Shown here piece after piece: positions 1 to 8,912 of a stretch of DNA of 64,000 nt. The position numbers and the translations under genes are program-made. Within the stretch, counting starts at the first letter, position 1. The number at the start of each line of letters is the position of its first letter. The notes under the pieces were generated by a model that ran no database searches, was not told the DNA's origin, and was given only the letters and a program-made list of their open reading frames with translations. The DNA comes from Pannonibacter sp. SL95 (lineage in GTDB: Bacteria > Pseudomonadota > Alphaproteobacteria > Rhizobiales > Stappiaceae), in assembly GCF_026672425.1 (NCBI RefSeq), contig NZ_JAPPRC010000006.1:186001-250000 (forward strand), read 5' to 3'.

Positions 1-341
1 TGTACCAGACCGCGTTCAATCGCACCCCGGACGCCGAAGGCTTCCGCAGCTGGCTCGACGTGGCCGACAGCGGCACCAGTCTCATGGACATCGCCGATGC
101 CTTCACCCGCTCTGCCGAGTTCAACGCGATCTACAACAGCTTGCCCTCAACGCGGGCAAAGGTGGCGGCCTTCTACAGCAACAGCCTGGGCCGGACGCCG
201 GATGAAAGCGGTCTCGAGGCCTGGAGCACCATGGTCGCCTCGACGCGCACGGCGGACGCGACCCTGCTGCTGGGGTTCTCCGAATCTGCCGAGAAACGGC
301 TCCTGACCCAGTCGCTGTTCGACGACGGGTTCCTGTTCTGA
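1..341 (+). CDS. DUF4214 domain protein, 3' end only
   Basis: The reading frame is open from the window edge (first full codon at base 3) and ends with TGA after the residues DDGFLF, so only the last 113 or so residues are visible. Two adjacent stretches have the DUF4214 pattern: a helix with Y-Q-T-A-F-N-R-T-P-D followed by G-F-R-S-W, then a second copy with F-Y-S-N-S-L-G-R-T-P-D followed by G-L-E-A-W. In many bacteria this repeat occurs near the C-terminus of secreted calcium-binding or surface-layer-like proteins; that role is family knowledge and cannot be tested here because the N-terminus is missing. Confidence 0.8.
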   Translation, partial: YQTAFNRTPDAEGFRSWLDVADSGTSLMDIADAFTRSAEFNAIYNSLPSTRAKVAAFYSNSLGRTPDESGLEAWSTMVASTRTADATLLLGFSESAEKRLLTQSLFDDGFLF

Positions 342-354
342 GCCGGTCTTTGCG

Positions 355-585
355 TCAGTGGGCGGGCTGACGCACCAGCCGGGCCACAAGCTTGCGCGCA
401 AGCGGGGCGACAACCAGGATCGTGGGGAAGGCAACGACCCAGGCAACCAGCCAGCTCTGAAGCCAGAGCGGCACGAAGCCGGGATCGAAACCGAAGGCCC
501 TGAAGGTCGCGATGCCTGAAACGATCAGGGACATCAGCCCCGATACGATCAGGCCGAACAATACGGGTGCAAATCTCGGGTGCAT
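355..585 (-). CDS. DUF2798 family small membrane protein
   Basis: This is a 76-residue protein starting MHPRFAPVLFG and containing two hydrophobic helices, one around residues 7-27 and one around 41-60, followed by a basic C-terminal tail. This matches the DUF2798 family of two-helix inner-membrane proteins of unknown function. An in-frame ATG lies 18 bases further upstream, but the ATG at 585 is preceded by AGGAGA at good spacing, so it is preferred. It converges on the DUF4214 gene and lies just downstream of, and codirectional with, the PLP decarboxylase. No function can be assigned. Confidence 0.75.
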   Translation of the reverse strand: MHPRFAPVLFGLIVSGLMSLIVSGIATFRAFGFDPGFVPLWLQSWLVAWVVAFPTILVVAPLARKLVARLVRQPAH

Positions 586-608
586 GCCTGTCTCCTGTCG
601 CACCGGGC

Positions 609-2024
609 TCAGTTCAGCCCACGCGCGATTTCCGTGATCACGTCAAACGCCATCATCACGTCATCACGGGTGCAATCGAACTGCCCCGCCTGGAAGCGAA
701 TGACGAACCGACCGTCCACCATCGTTTGCGTCAGGTAGATGCGGCCATCATCATTGATGGCCGTGATCAGCCGCTGGTTCAATGCGTCAAGATCGCCTGA
801 TGAAGCGCCGGGACCGTAGCGGAAGGAAAACAGCGACAGCATCGGCTCGGTGACGATCTCGAAGTCGGGTTCGGCGCGCAGTTTTTCGGCCAGTTCCTGC
901 GCCCAGGCGACATGATTGCGGATCATCTGGCGCAGGCCATCAAGTCCGTGCGCGCGGATCAGGAACCAGAGTTTCAGCGCCCGGAAGCGGCGGCCGAGCG
1001 GCACGGACCATTCCGAATAGTTGATGATCCCGTCCTTGCCGTGGGTCTTGAGGTAATCCGGCCGGATCGCCAGGGTGCGCACGAGGCTGTCGGGATCGCG
1101 GATATACTGCACCGAGCAGTCGAACTGGGCGCCGAGCCACTTGTGCGGATTGAGCACCAGGCTGTCGGCCCACTCGATGCCGCGCCAGTGGCCGCGGAAT
1201 TCGGGGCAGATCATGGCTGCGCCCGCCCAGGCAGCGTCCACATGCAGGAACAGTCCGTTGTCGCGGGCAATCGGGCCGAGTTCAGTCAGGTCATCGGTGC
1301 CGCCGACGCCGGTTCCGCCGACGCAGGCGATGAGCCCGGCCGGAAGATAGCCGGCCGCCCGGTCCGCCGCGATGGCGGCCTGGAGGGCGTCAGGGTCCAT
1401 GGCGCGGGCGGGGCCCTTCACCGGGATGCGCACCAGATTGTCGCCGCCGATGCCGGCGATCCAGATTGCCCGGTCGATGGACGTGTGCACCTCGCCGGAG
1501 GCATAGACGCGCAGGCGCGGGGCCCCCGACAGGCCGTCCGCATTGCCGCGCCAGGCGAGTGCCCGTTCGCGCAGGGTGAGGACAGCGGCAAGGGTTGCGG
1601 AGGAGGCGGAATCCTGGATGACGCCGTGGTAGCCCTCGGGCAGGCCGAGCCCCTGGCGCAGCCAGTCGAGGACGCGGGTTTCCAGTTCGGTCGCTGCCGG
1701 TGACGTCTGCCACAGCATGCACTGCGCGGCCATGGCGGTGACGAGATACTCTGCGATCACCGACACGGGTGCGGCGTTGGCCGGGAAATAGGCGAAGAAG
1801 CGCGGATGCTGCCAATGGGTCATGCCGGGCAGGATATCGCGCTCGAAGTCGGCGAAGATGGTCTCCATCGCCTCGGCGCCGTCCGGCGGCGAGGCTGGTA
1901 CCTTCGCCGCGATCTCGCCCGGCTGGGTCTGGGCGCGTACGGGCCGCTCGCGCAGTCCCTCGCGGTAGTCGGCACTCCAGTCGGCGGCACGGTGAGCCCA
2001 GTGGCGGAAGTCCTCGCTGTTCAC
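609..2024 (-). CDS. Group II pyridoxal-phosphate decarboxylase (aromatic-L-amino-acid decarboxylase-like)
   Basis: The protein of about 471 residues has the fold-type I decarboxylase signature: an early H-P-R-F-F-A-Y-F-P motif, Q-D-S-A-S-S-A-T, H-T-S-I-D-R-A, H-V-D-A-A-W-A-G and the PLP-lysine motif N-P-H-K-W-L. This architecture is that of aromatic amino acid and related decarboxylases, which release CO2 from L-DOPA, tryptophan, tyrosine or similar substrates. The substrate cannot be read from sequence. The frame extends upstream to 2090, but a GTG at 2024 preceded by GGGGAG at 7 bases fits better and gives a family-like N-terminus. It diverges from the globin gene. Confidence 0.85.
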   Translation of the reverse strand: MNSEDFRHWAHRAADWSADYREGLRERPVRAQTQPGEIAAKVPASPPDGAEAMETIFADFERDILPGMTHWQHPRFFAYFPANAAPVSVIAEYLVTAMAAQCMLWQTSPAATELETRVLDWLRQGLGLPEGYHGVIQDSASSATLAAVLTLRERALAWRGNADGLSGAPRLRVYASGEVHTSIDRAIWIAGIGGDNLVRIPVKGPARAMDPDALQAAIAADRAAGYLPAGLIACVGGTGVGGTDDLTELGPIARDNGLFLHVDAAWAGAAMICPEFRGHWRGIEWADSLVLNPHKWLGAQFDCSVQYIRDPDSLVRTLAIRPDYLKTHGKDGIINYSEWSVPLGRRFRALKLWFLIRAHGLDGLRQMIRNHVAWAQELAEKLRAEPDFEIVTEPMLSLFSFRYGPGASSGDLDALNQRLITAINDDGRIYLTQTMVDGRFVIRFQAGQFDCTRDDVMMAFDVITEIARGLN

Positions 2025-2188
2025 GTCAATTCTCCCCAGATGGCGCTGTGGCTTCTTGTGGTTGCAAGAGGGGTACCGCGCGCGCGCCATCGCGACAAGT
2101 CGAAGAATGGGCGTACGAAATGGGTAAGGATTGAGGACTAGGATATGACCTAACGGAACGTGGCGAGGCGATCATCGCGGAGGAGCAC

Positions 2189-2614
2189 ATGACGCTATCG
2201 AATGCGCATCTGGTTCAGGAGAGCTTTGCCAAGGTCGTGCCGGTGGCCGATGTGGCAATGACGACGTTCTACGAGCGGCTGTTCGAGCACTGTCCGCGGC
2301 TGAAACCCCTGTTCAAGGGCGACATGCGCTCCCAGGAAAGAAAGCTGCTCGAAGCGCTGACCGGCGTGGTGGATTCGCTGGACAGCCTGCATCTGATCCT
2401 GCCTGACCTCGAAGCCCTGGCTCAGCGGCATGTCCGCTATGGCGTGCAGGAACACCATTACCAGGCGGCGGGACAGGCGCTGATCGAGACGCTGGAGCTT
2501 CACCTCGGGGATGAGTTCACCCCGGAAGTCCGCGCGGCCTGGGTGTCGGCCTATACGGTCCTGTCCGATGTGATGATCGCCAGTTCGAACTACAAGCCGC
2601 ATCAGCACGCCTGA
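2189..2614 (+). CDS. Single-domain bacterial globin
   Basis: This 141-residue protein has the length and pattern of a Vitreoscilla-type single-domain haemoglobin. It shows an early V-V-P-V-A-D segment, F-Y-E-R-L-F in the B/C region, and L-A-Q-R-H-V-R-Y-G-V containing the likely proximal haem-binding histidine (F8). Such globins bind oxygen or nitric oxide and support respiration or NO detoxification. No reductase domain is fused, so it is not a flavohaemoglobin. The ATG is preceded by GGAGGAGCAC, a strong ribosome site. The gene stands alone between the divergent decarboxylase and anmK. Confidence 0.85.
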   Translation: MTLSNAHLVQESFAKVVPVADVAMTTFYERLFEHCPRLKPLFKGDMRSQERKLLEALTGVVDSLDSLHLILPDLEALAQRHVRYGVQEHHYQAAGQALIETLELHLGDEFTPEVRAAWVSAYTVLSDVMIASSNYKPHQHA

Positions 2615-2705
2615 AGGGCGCTCACGACTTGGCGAGACTGCGGGATTTGGCTAGGCTTCTCCGCCGGGCGCGGATGGTGCCGCGCGGCCGATTTCCGGAG
2701 ACATC

Positions 2706-3776
2706 ATGGACCCCTTGACGGTACTTGGCACAATCAGCGGCACCTCCGCTGACGGGATCGACCTTGCTGAAATCGAGACCAATGGCGAGCGGCTGCAGGC
2801 AACAGGGTTGGCGCGGACGCTGGCCTACCGGCCGCAAACCCGCGCGGCGATCCTCGCCAGCATCGCGGCAGGCCCTGCTGACCGCAGCGGCTGGCCGGCT
2901 CTGGCGGCAGCCATCACCGAGGACCACGCGGCGGCCATCACCACGTTCCGGGCCGAGACGGGAACACGTCCCGATCTCGTCGTCTTCCATGGCCAGACGA
3001 TCTGGCATGATCCTTCGGCGGGCGAAACCGTGCAGCTGGGTGATCCGCAGCAGCTGGCCGACGCATTGCGCCTGCCGGTGATCGGTGATCTGCGCCAGGC
3101 GGATGTGGCAGCGGGCGGGCAGGGCGCACCGCTGGTGCCGGTGTTTCACAAGGCCCTCGCCGGCAAGCTGCGCCAGCCCATGTGTTTCCTCAACATCGGC
3201 GGCGTCTCCAACCTGACCTATATCGATGGTGTGGACCTGCTGGCGTTCGATGTCGGCCCGGGCAATGCGCTGCTGGATGATTTCATCCGCCGCTCCGGTG
3301 TTGACGACTTTGACCGGGATGGCCGCTGGTCATCGGGCGGCCATGTGGATGTGGCGCGGCTGGTGGTGGCGCTGACGCATCCCTATTTCGCCCAGCCGGC
3401 GCCGAAGTCGCTCGACCGCAATGCCTTTTCGCTGAAATGGGTGGAGGGCATGAGCCTGCCGGATGGTGCGGCAACGCTGGCAGCGATCACGGCGGAAGCC
3501 GTCGCCCGGGCGGTGGCTCTTCTGCCGCGCGAGCCCAGGCTGTGGGTCGTGTGCGGCGGCGGCCGGCGCAATCCGACCATCATGGCGGAGCTGGCGCAGC
3601 GTGTTGCCGGCAAGGTGGAAGACGCCGATGCGCATGGCATCGACGGCGACGCCCTGGAAGCACAGGCGATGGCTTTCCTTGGGGCAAGGTTCATGGCCGG
3701 ACTGCCGACGAGCTATCCGGCAACAACGGGCGCCCGCGAGCCCGTCATTGGCGGGCGGCTGTACCGGCCGCGCTGA
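2706..3776 (+). CDS. anmK: Anhydro-N-acetylmuramic acid kinase
   Basis: The 356-residue protein opens with G-T-I-S-G-T-S-A-D-G-I-D, the ATP-binding phosphate loop typical of AnmK. It continues with V-F-H-G-Q-T-I-W-H, F-L-N-I-G-G-V-S-N-L-T, F-D-V-G-P-G-N-A-L-L-D-D and V-V-C-G-G-G-R-R-N, all expected for the family at full length. AnmK hydrolyses the anhydro ring of 1,6-anhydroMurNAc and phosphorylates it to MurNAc-6-phosphate, in cytoplasmic peptidoglycan recycling. A GGAG sits just before the ATG. The downstream GntR regulator begins about 40 bases on and may be cotranscribed. No MurNAc-6-P etherase (murQ) is in the window. Confidence 0.93.
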   Translation: MDPLTVLGTISGTSADGIDLAEIETNGERLQATGLARTLAYRPQTRAAILASIAAGPADRSGWPALAAAITEDHAAAITTFRAETGTRPDLVVFHGQTIWHDPSAGETVQLGDPQQLADALRLPVIGDLRQADVAAGGQGAPLVPVFHKALAGKLRQPMCFLNIGGVSNLTYIDGVDLLAFDVGPGNALLDDFIRRSGVDDFDRDGRWSSGGHVDVARLVVALTHPYFAQPAPKSLDRNAFSLKWVEGMSLPDGAATLAAITAEAVARAVALLPREPRLWVVCGGGRRNPTIMAELAQRVAGKVEDADAHGIDGDALEAQAMAFLGARFMAGLPTSYPATTGAREPVIGGRLYRPR

Positions 3777-3817
3777 GGCGCTTTTCAATGGGCGGGACAC
3801 CGGTTAGACAGGGTGCC

Positions 3818-4435
3818 ATGAACGGAGCAGAGATCTACAAGCGTCTCGTCGAGGCCATCGAGGACCGCACGCTGAAGCCGGGCGACCGGCTGCGCGAGGC
3901 AGACCTTGCCGAAACCTTCGGCGTCAGCCGCACGCCCATCCGCGAAGGCCTGAAACGGCTGGAGGCGCAGGGGCTTGCCGTGCACGAGCCGAACCGGGGC
4001 ATGGTGATCCCGACGCTGGATCACGGCCAGATTTCCGAAGTCTATTACATGCGCGAAGTGCTCGAAGGCACGGCCGCGCGGCTCGCAGCCCAGCATGCCT
4101 CCAACGCCGAGATCGAGATTCTGCAGGACCTGGTGGAGGCCGACCGGCAGCGCATTGCCGACGAGGCCTCGCTGGTGCGCTCCAACCGTGAGTTCCACCG
4201 CCGGCTCTATCTTGCCTCGCACAACCGCTATCTCGTCGGCCTGATCGATCACCTGCGCCTGTCGATGATCCTGATGGCCGGCACCACGCTGGACACGCCG
4301 GAGCGCCGGGAAACCGCCGTCGAGGAACACGCGGCCATCGTGCGGGCCATCGCGGAACGGGACTCCGATGCCGCCGAAACCCTCGCCCGCCGCCATATCG
4401 AACGGGCGGAAAAGACCCGGCTGAAGAAGAGCTGA
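3818..4435 (+). CDS. GntR-family transcriptional regulator, FadR (FCD) type
   Basis: The 206-residue protein has an N-terminal winged helix, with the recognition-helix motif F-G-V-S-R-T-P-I-R-E-G-L-K-R-L at about residues 38-52, then an all-helical FCD effector domain with the metal-ligand pattern of the family (N-R-E-F-H-R-R-L, and later E-E-H and R-R-H). A second in-frame ATG at 3788 is possible; 3818 is preferred because the helix-turn-helix then begins at the usual distance. It lies between anmK and a TRAP binding protein, so it may control either. The ligand is unknown. Confidence 0.85.
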   Translation: MNGAEIYKRLVEAIEDRTLKPGDRLREADLAETFGVSRTPIREGLKRLEAQGLAVHEPNRGMVIPTLDHGQISEVYYMREVLEGTAARLAAQHASNAEIEILQDLVEADRQRIADEASLVRSNREFHRRLYLASHNRYLVGLIDHLRLSMILMAGTTLDTPERRETAVEEHAAIVRAIAERDSDAAETLARRHIERAEKTRLKKS

Positions 4436-4490
4436 GGCGGGCTGCGGGCAGCGATTGCGATTGTCGGGATCTTGCTGGAACCTCTCAGCC

Positions 4491-4513
4491 CCCCTCCCCA
4501 CGAGGGGGAGGGG
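4491..4513. repeat. GC-rich palindromic hairpin between GntR and TRAP genes
   Basis: CCCCTCCCC at 4491-4499 pairs perfectly with GGGGAGGGG at 4505-4513 around a 5-base loop. There is no T-run on either side, so it is not a classical terminator. Short C/G-run palindromes of this kind occur as dispersed elements between genes in many alphaproteobacteria. The rest of the 266-base gap (4436-4701) shows no gene that I can support; the TRAP gene promoter is presumably in its second half. Confidence 0.55.
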
Positions 4514-4701
4514 AGCGATAGGCCTCGATCAATGTCGTGTGCCGGCTGTCGCTGGCCGCAACGGGTCATTGTGCTTTGGCTTGCCTGCAGACGCCTCCCC
4601 ACCGCAATGCACCCTGTTTGTTTTGACGTGGCATCTGGCCAAATCGCCGTCCGGGTGGTTAATCTTGCAGCCACAACCGCGAAGACGGGGAGGAGAACAG
4701 C

Positions 4702-5784
4702 ATGCAACGTCGTGAGTTCCTGAAAGCCGGTGCGATTGCCGCTGCCGCCAGCCCGCTGCTGGCAGCGCCCGCCATTGCCCAGGCGACGCTGAACCTGAAA
4801 CTGGTCGGCGGTTTTCCGCGCGGCTTTCCGGGCGTTGGCACCGGTGCCGAGAAGCTGGCCAAGCGCATCGAGGGCATGACCGACGGCAAGGTGAAGATCA
4901 CCTATTACGGCGGCGGCGAGCTGGTTCCTCCGTTCGAGGTGTTCTCGGCGGTGTCGAGCGGTGCGGCCGACATGGGCCATACGGCGCCCTATTTTCACGC
5001 CGGCAAGGTGCGCGCGGCGATGTATTTCACCACCGTTCCCTATGGCCTTGACCAGACCGAGCTGTCCGGCTGGATCACCTATGGCGGTGGTCAGGAACTT
5101 TGGGACGAGGCCTATGCGCCGTTTGGCGTGAAGTCCTTCTATGCCGGCGGCTCCGGCGCGCAGGCGGGTGGCTGGTTCAAGAAGCCGATCGAGAAGCTCG
5201 ATGATCTGGCCGGCCTCAAGATGCGCATTGCCGGGCTTGGCGGCGATGTCATGCGCAAGCTGGGCGTCAACACCGTGCTGACGCCTCCCCCGGAAATCTA
5301 TCCGGCCCTGCAGTCCGGCGTCGTCGATGCGGCAGAATTCGTCGGTCCGTGGAACGATGTGGCGCTCGGGCTCTACAAGGTTGCGCCCTATTACTACCTG
5401 CCGGCCTTCCATGAGCCGGGACCGGCGCTGGAAATGATGGTGAACCAGAACGTCTGGGGCAACATGTCCCCGACGCTGCAGGCGATCTTCGCCAGCGCCG
5501 CCAAGGCGCAGGCAGAGGATACGATTGCCGAGTTCCGCTACAACAACACGCGCGTGCTGGCGGATCTGGTGACCAAGGGCGCCAAGGTCTCGGCCTTCCC
5601 GGCAGACGTGGTAGCGGCGCTGGGCAAGGCCTCGCAGGAGGTGCTCGAGGCGTTCCCGAAAGGCGACCCGATGTCGGAAAAGATCCACGGTGCCTATGTC
5701 GACTACATCAAGCAGTGCTCGGCCTATACCAAGGCGATGGAAGGCCGGATGTATGCCGACCGTGCGGCTGTCTGGGGTTCGTAA
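4702..5784 (+). CDS. TRAP transporter substrate-binding protein (DctP family), Tat-exported
   Basis: The 360-residue protein begins M-Q-R-R-E-F-L-K-A-G, a twin-arginine signal, followed by an alanine-rich hydrophobic stretch ending A-I-A-Q-A. The mature part has the DctP fold pattern, including F-P-R-G-F-P-G, L-A-K-R-I-E-G-M-T-D-G and L-D-D-L-A-G-L-K-M-R-I-A-G, the last including the arginine that normally grips the substrate carboxylate. A GGAGGAGAACAGC site precedes the ATG. No DctQ or DctM membrane subunit lies beside it, so its partner must be encoded elsewhere or it acts as an extra binding protein. It ends just before a strong terminator. The substrate is unknown; an organic acid is likely. 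Confidence 0.88.
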   Translation: MQRREFLKAGAIAAAASPLLAAPAIAQATLNLKLVGGFPRGFPGVGTGAEKLAKRIEGMTDGKVKITYYGGGELVPPFEVFSAVSSGAADMGHTAPYFHAGKVRAAMYFTTVPYGLDQTELSGWITYGGGQELWDEAYAPFGVKSFYAGGSGAQAGGWFKKPIEKLDDLAGLKMRIAGLGGDVMRKLGVNTVLTPPPEIYPALQSGVVDAAEFVGPWNDVALGLYKVAPYYYLPAFHEPGPALEMMVNQNVWGNMSPTLQAIFASAAKAQAEDTIAEFRYNNTRVLADLVTKGAKVSAFPADVVAALGKASQEVLEAFPKGDPMSEKIHGAYVDYIKQCSAYTKAMEGRMYADRAAVWGS

Positions 5785-5806
5785 GCCGCGTATCTGATCC
5801 AATCGG

Positions 5807-5843
5807 AAGGCGGCGGGATGGTCAGCATCCCGCCGCCTTTCCT
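5807..5843 (+). terminator. Intrinsic terminator after the TRAP binding-protein gene
   Basis: A 14-bp perfect stem (5807-5820 with 5826-5839) closes a GTCAG loop and runs into a short T tract (TTTCC). It begins 22 bases after the TRAP stop codon and separates it from the P1 peptidase gene. Confidence 0.85.
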
Positions 5844-5866
5844 GTCTGAGCAGAATGGAATTGACC

Positions 5867-6913
5867 ATGTCCAACCCGTCCATCCGCCCGCGCTTGCGCG
5901 ATCTTGGCCGCTCGATTGGCCGTTTTGCTCCGGGAGCGCTCAATGCGATCACGGATGTGGTGGGCGTTCTGGTTGGCCACAGGACCGTGATCGAGGGCGA
6001 CCGGATCCGCACCGGGGCGACGGCGATCCTGCCGCACGGCGGCAACCTGTTTCAGGACAAGGTGCCGGCGGGGTTTGCAGTGCTGAACGGCTTCGGCAAA
6101 TTCGCCGGGTCGACGCAGATGGAGGAACTGGGCGAGCTGGAGAGCCCGATCGTTCTGACCAACACGCTGGCGACCGGGCGGGCCATCGAGGCAATCCACA
6201 CGCATCTGCTGGGGCTTGCCGGCAACGAGCGCGTGGTCTCGATCAATGCGGTCGTCGGCGAGACCAACGACAGCCGCCTCAACGACATCCGCGCAGGGCG
6301 GCCAACTTCGAGGGAAATCGGTGAGGCCATTGCCGCTGCATCCGGTGGACCAGTGGCGGAAGGTGCCGTCGGTGCGGGAACCGGGACGGTTGCCTTCGGG
6401 CTGAAGGGCGGCATCGGCACGGCATCGCGCGTGGTCGAGGTGAAAGGCTATGGTGCGGCAACGCTCGGCGTGCTGGTGCAGGCCAATTATGGCGGAGACT
6501 TGCGCATCGATGGCGTGCCGGTTGAAACGATGACGACCGCCGATGTGGACGGGTCGATTGTCCTCATTCTGGCAACGGATGCACCGCTGTGTCCGCGCAA
6601 CCTGAAGCGCCTTGCTGCACGCAGCTTTGGCGGTCTCGCGCGAACCGGCGCGGCCCTGTCCAACGGGTCAGGCGACTATGCACTGGCCTTCACGACCGCC
6701 GAAAGCCTGCGCCTGACGCCGGATCGCCGGGCCGGGTTGGCGCCCTTCGGCGGCATCGGCAATGACCAGATCTCGCCGCTGTTCGAGGCGGCGATCGAGG
6801 CGGCGGAAGAGGCGATCCTCAATGCGCTGCTGGCCGCTGGCAGCATGGATGGCTTCGATGCAGGGCGCATGAAGCCATCACGGTTTGAAGGACTGGTGCT
6901 GCCGCCTGTTTGA
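5867..6913 (+). CDS. P1-family (DmpA/BapA-like) aminopeptidase
   Basis: The protein of about 348 residues matches the P1/DmpA family of self-processing N-terminal nucleophile peptidases. It begins R-P-R-L-R-D-L-G, followed by A-I-T-D-V-V-G-V-L-V-G-H. It contains T-N-T-L-A-T-G, V-V-G-E-T-N-D, T-D-A-P-L-C-P and the self-cleavage site N-G-S-G-D-Y with the nucleophile serine near residue 268. In DmpA and BapA, cleavage before this serine creates the active alpha/beta enzyme, which removes N-terminal D- or beta-amino acids from peptides. There is no signal peptide, so a cytoplasmic enzyme is expected. An alternative ATG lies 12 bases upstream at 5855. A terminator separates it from the TRAP gene. 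Confidence 0.85.
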   Translation: MSNPSIRPRLRDLGRSIGRFAPGALNAITDVVGVLVGHRTVIEGDRIRTGATAILPHGGNLFQDKVPAGFAVLNGFGKFAGSTQMEELGELESPIVLTNTLATGRAIEAIHTHLLGLAGNERVVSINAVVGETNDSRLNDIRAGRPTSREIGEAIAAASGGPVAEGAVGAGTGTVAFGLKGGIGTASRVVEVKGYGAATLGVLVQANYGGDLRIDGVPVETMTTADVDGSIVLILATDAPLCPRNLKRLAARSFGGLARTGAALSNGSGDYALAFTTAESLRLTPDRRAGLAPFGGIGNDQISPLFEAAIEAAEEAILNALLAAGSMDGFDAGRMKPSRFEGLVLPPV

Positions 6914-6918
6914 GCGTG

Positions 6919-7320
6919 TCAGCCGGAGACGGCGAGATAGAGGCTGGTGAGCGCGGTGGCGGCGATCACGCCGAAGGTGGCGATCATGCCGGCCATGCGG
7001 AACTTCAGGTTTTCTGCCGTCTGGGACACGCCATAGGCATGGCTGATGCGGCCGGCGAGCAGCGCGGCGCCGAACAGGTGCAGCAGCTCGAAAGGCGCGC
7101 CCTGCAACTCGCACAGGGCCAGCAGCAGCAGCGAGAACGGAACATATTCGGCGAAATTGGCATGCACCCGGACGCGGCGGGTCAGATCGGCATCGCCATC
7201 ATGACCAAGGGCGACCCTTGCGACCTTGCGCCGGTTGATCACGCGGAACGAGAGATACAGGAACAGCAGCGCCAGCAGCGCGGCATAGACGGGCGTGACG
7301 ATCAGCAGCAGGGAATCCAA
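6919..7320 (-). CDS. MAPEG-family membrane protein
   Basis: This 133-residue protein has four hydrophobic helices and the MAPEG core pattern: V-R-V-H-A-N-F-A-E-Y-V-P after the first helix, then a second helix with L-C-E-L-Q-G-A and R-I-S-H-A-Y-G. MAPEG proteins include microsomal glutathione transferases; the bacterial members are mostly uncharacterised. Translation starts at TTG (7320-7318). This start is chosen because GGAGGTCGCC stands directly upstream and no ATG precedes the first membrane helix. The stop lies 6 bases from the convergent P1 peptidase stop. Confidence 0.82.
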   Translation of the reverse strand: MDSLLLIVTPVYAALLALLFLYLSFRVINRRKVARVALGHDGDADLTRRVRVHANFAEYVPFSLLLLALCELQGAPFELLHLFGAALLAGRISHAYGVSQTAENLKFRMAGMIATFGVIAATALTSLYLAVSG

Positions 7321-7372
7321 GGCGACCTCCGGAGCAGGGGACGAGTGGCAGGATGCGGACGGATCCGCACGG

Positions 7373-8756
7373 TCAGCACTCGACGATATTCACCGCGAGG
7401 CCGCCGGTCGAGGTTTCCTTGTATTTTTCCGTCATGTCCAGCCCGGTTTGGCGCATCGTCTCGATGCAGCCATCGAGCGGTACGAAATGGGTGCCATCGC
7501 CGCGCAGGGCGAGCGAGGCCGCCGTCACGGCCTTGACCGCACCAACCGCGTTGCGCTCGATGCAGGGCACCTGCACCAGCCCGCCAATCGGGTCGCAGGT
7601 CATGCCCAGGTGATGCTCTAGCGCGATTTCGGCGGCGTTTTCGATCTGCTCGTTGGTGCCGCCAAGCGCCGCGCAAAGCCCCGCGGCGGCCATGGCGGAC
7701 GCCGAGCCGACTTCCCCCTGGCAGCCGACTTCGGCGCCGGAAATCGAGGCATTGGCCTTGATGATGCCGCCGATGGCCGCAGCGGTCAGCAGGAAGGTGC
7801 GGATGCCGGCCTGATCCGGGTTGGGGCAATGGTCGAGGTAGTAGCGCACCACCGCCGGGATGACACCGGCCGCGCCATTGGTGGGGGCGGTGACCACCCG
7901 GCCGCCGGGCGGCATTTTCCTCGTTCACCGCCATGGCATAGACGCCGAGCCAGTCCATGATCGTATGCTTGAAGGGCGAGTTGGTGCCGTGGTCGGCGAG
8001 CAGCTTTTCGTGAATGGCGCGGGCGCGGCGCTTTACTTTCAGCCGGCCTGGAAGAATGCCGTCCTGCTTCAGACCACGGTCGATACAGGCATTCATCGCG
8101 GCCCAGATGCGGTCGAGATCGGCCTGCACCTCATCGGCCGGACGGGCGGCGCATTCGTTGGCCCATTTCATCTGCGCGATGGTGAGGCCGGAGGCCTTGC
8201 CCATTTCCAGCATCGTGGCCGCGTTGGGGAAGGGATAGGGCACGTCCTGCTGTGCAAGATCGTTGCCGCCGGACCGGCTCTGGCTGATTTCCTCGGCGCT
8301 GGCGATGAAACCGCCGCCGATGGAATAGAGCGTCAGATCGGTGAGCACGGCACCCGCGCTGTCGAGAAGGCTGAACACCATGCCGTTGGAGTGCAGCGGC
8401 AGGGCGGGGCCGAAGTCGAAGATCAGGTCTGTGTCCGGATCAAAGGCGAGGATCGTGCCGTCGAGTGCCTTGATCTCCTTGTCGCGCGCGAGGCGCTCCA
8501 GCATCGGCTCCACCTCTTCCGGATCCAGCCGGGAGGGAACCTGGCCCATCAGTCCGAGGCAGATGGCCCGGTCGGTGGCATGGCCCTTGCCGGTGAAGGC
8601 GAGAGACCCGTGCAGCCGGACCTGGACCCGCGCGGCTGCTGCCGGCAGCGGATCAATGGCGGACAGGAACCTTGCGGCCGCAACCATCGGGCCAACGGTG
8701 TGGGAACTGGAGGGGCCAAGACCGATCTTGAAGACGTCGAAGACGCTGATGAACAT
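7373..8756 (-). pseudogene. sdaA: L-serine dehydratase (SdaA), interrupted by a single-base frameshift
   Basis: The first part (8756 to about 7910) is the beta-type domain beginning M-F-I-S-V-F-D-V-F-K-I-G-L-G-P-S-S-S-H-T. The second part resumes in another frame with [14 protein letters not shown] and runs to 7373. It carries cysteines in the spacing C-X41-C-X10-C that ligates the [4Fe-4S] cluster of this family. Removing one G from the GGG at 7907-7909 restores one uninterrupted family-length protein with N-E-E-N-A-A-G-G-R-V across the junction. If intact, the enzyme converts L-serine to pyruvate and ammonia. Sequencing error and true mutation cannot be told apart from here. Confidence 0.88.
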
Positions 8757-8912
8757 GGATTTCCGCTGCCTGTGCGCCGCCGGGTCCTGCCCGGCGCGGG
8801 CGGATCATGCCCATATTTTGTGCTCCCGTCACCCGGCAGAAAGACGGGTTGTCCGGCCGTGCCGGTTTCGCACCATTTCGAGGTCGTAAATGCGGACCGC
8901 TGGCGGAGTGGT

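Noticed and set aside
4249-6045. 598-codon open frame on the minus strand
   Set aside because: It lies antisense to the GntR, TRAP and P1 genes, all of which have clear families and ribosome sites; its arginine/histidine-rich translation is typical of an antisense frame in GC-rich DNA.
7900-7920. Programmed ribosomal frameshift in sdaA
   Set aside because: No slippery heptamer or downstream structure of the usual kind is seen, and this enzyme family is not known to use frameshifting; mutation or read error is simpler.
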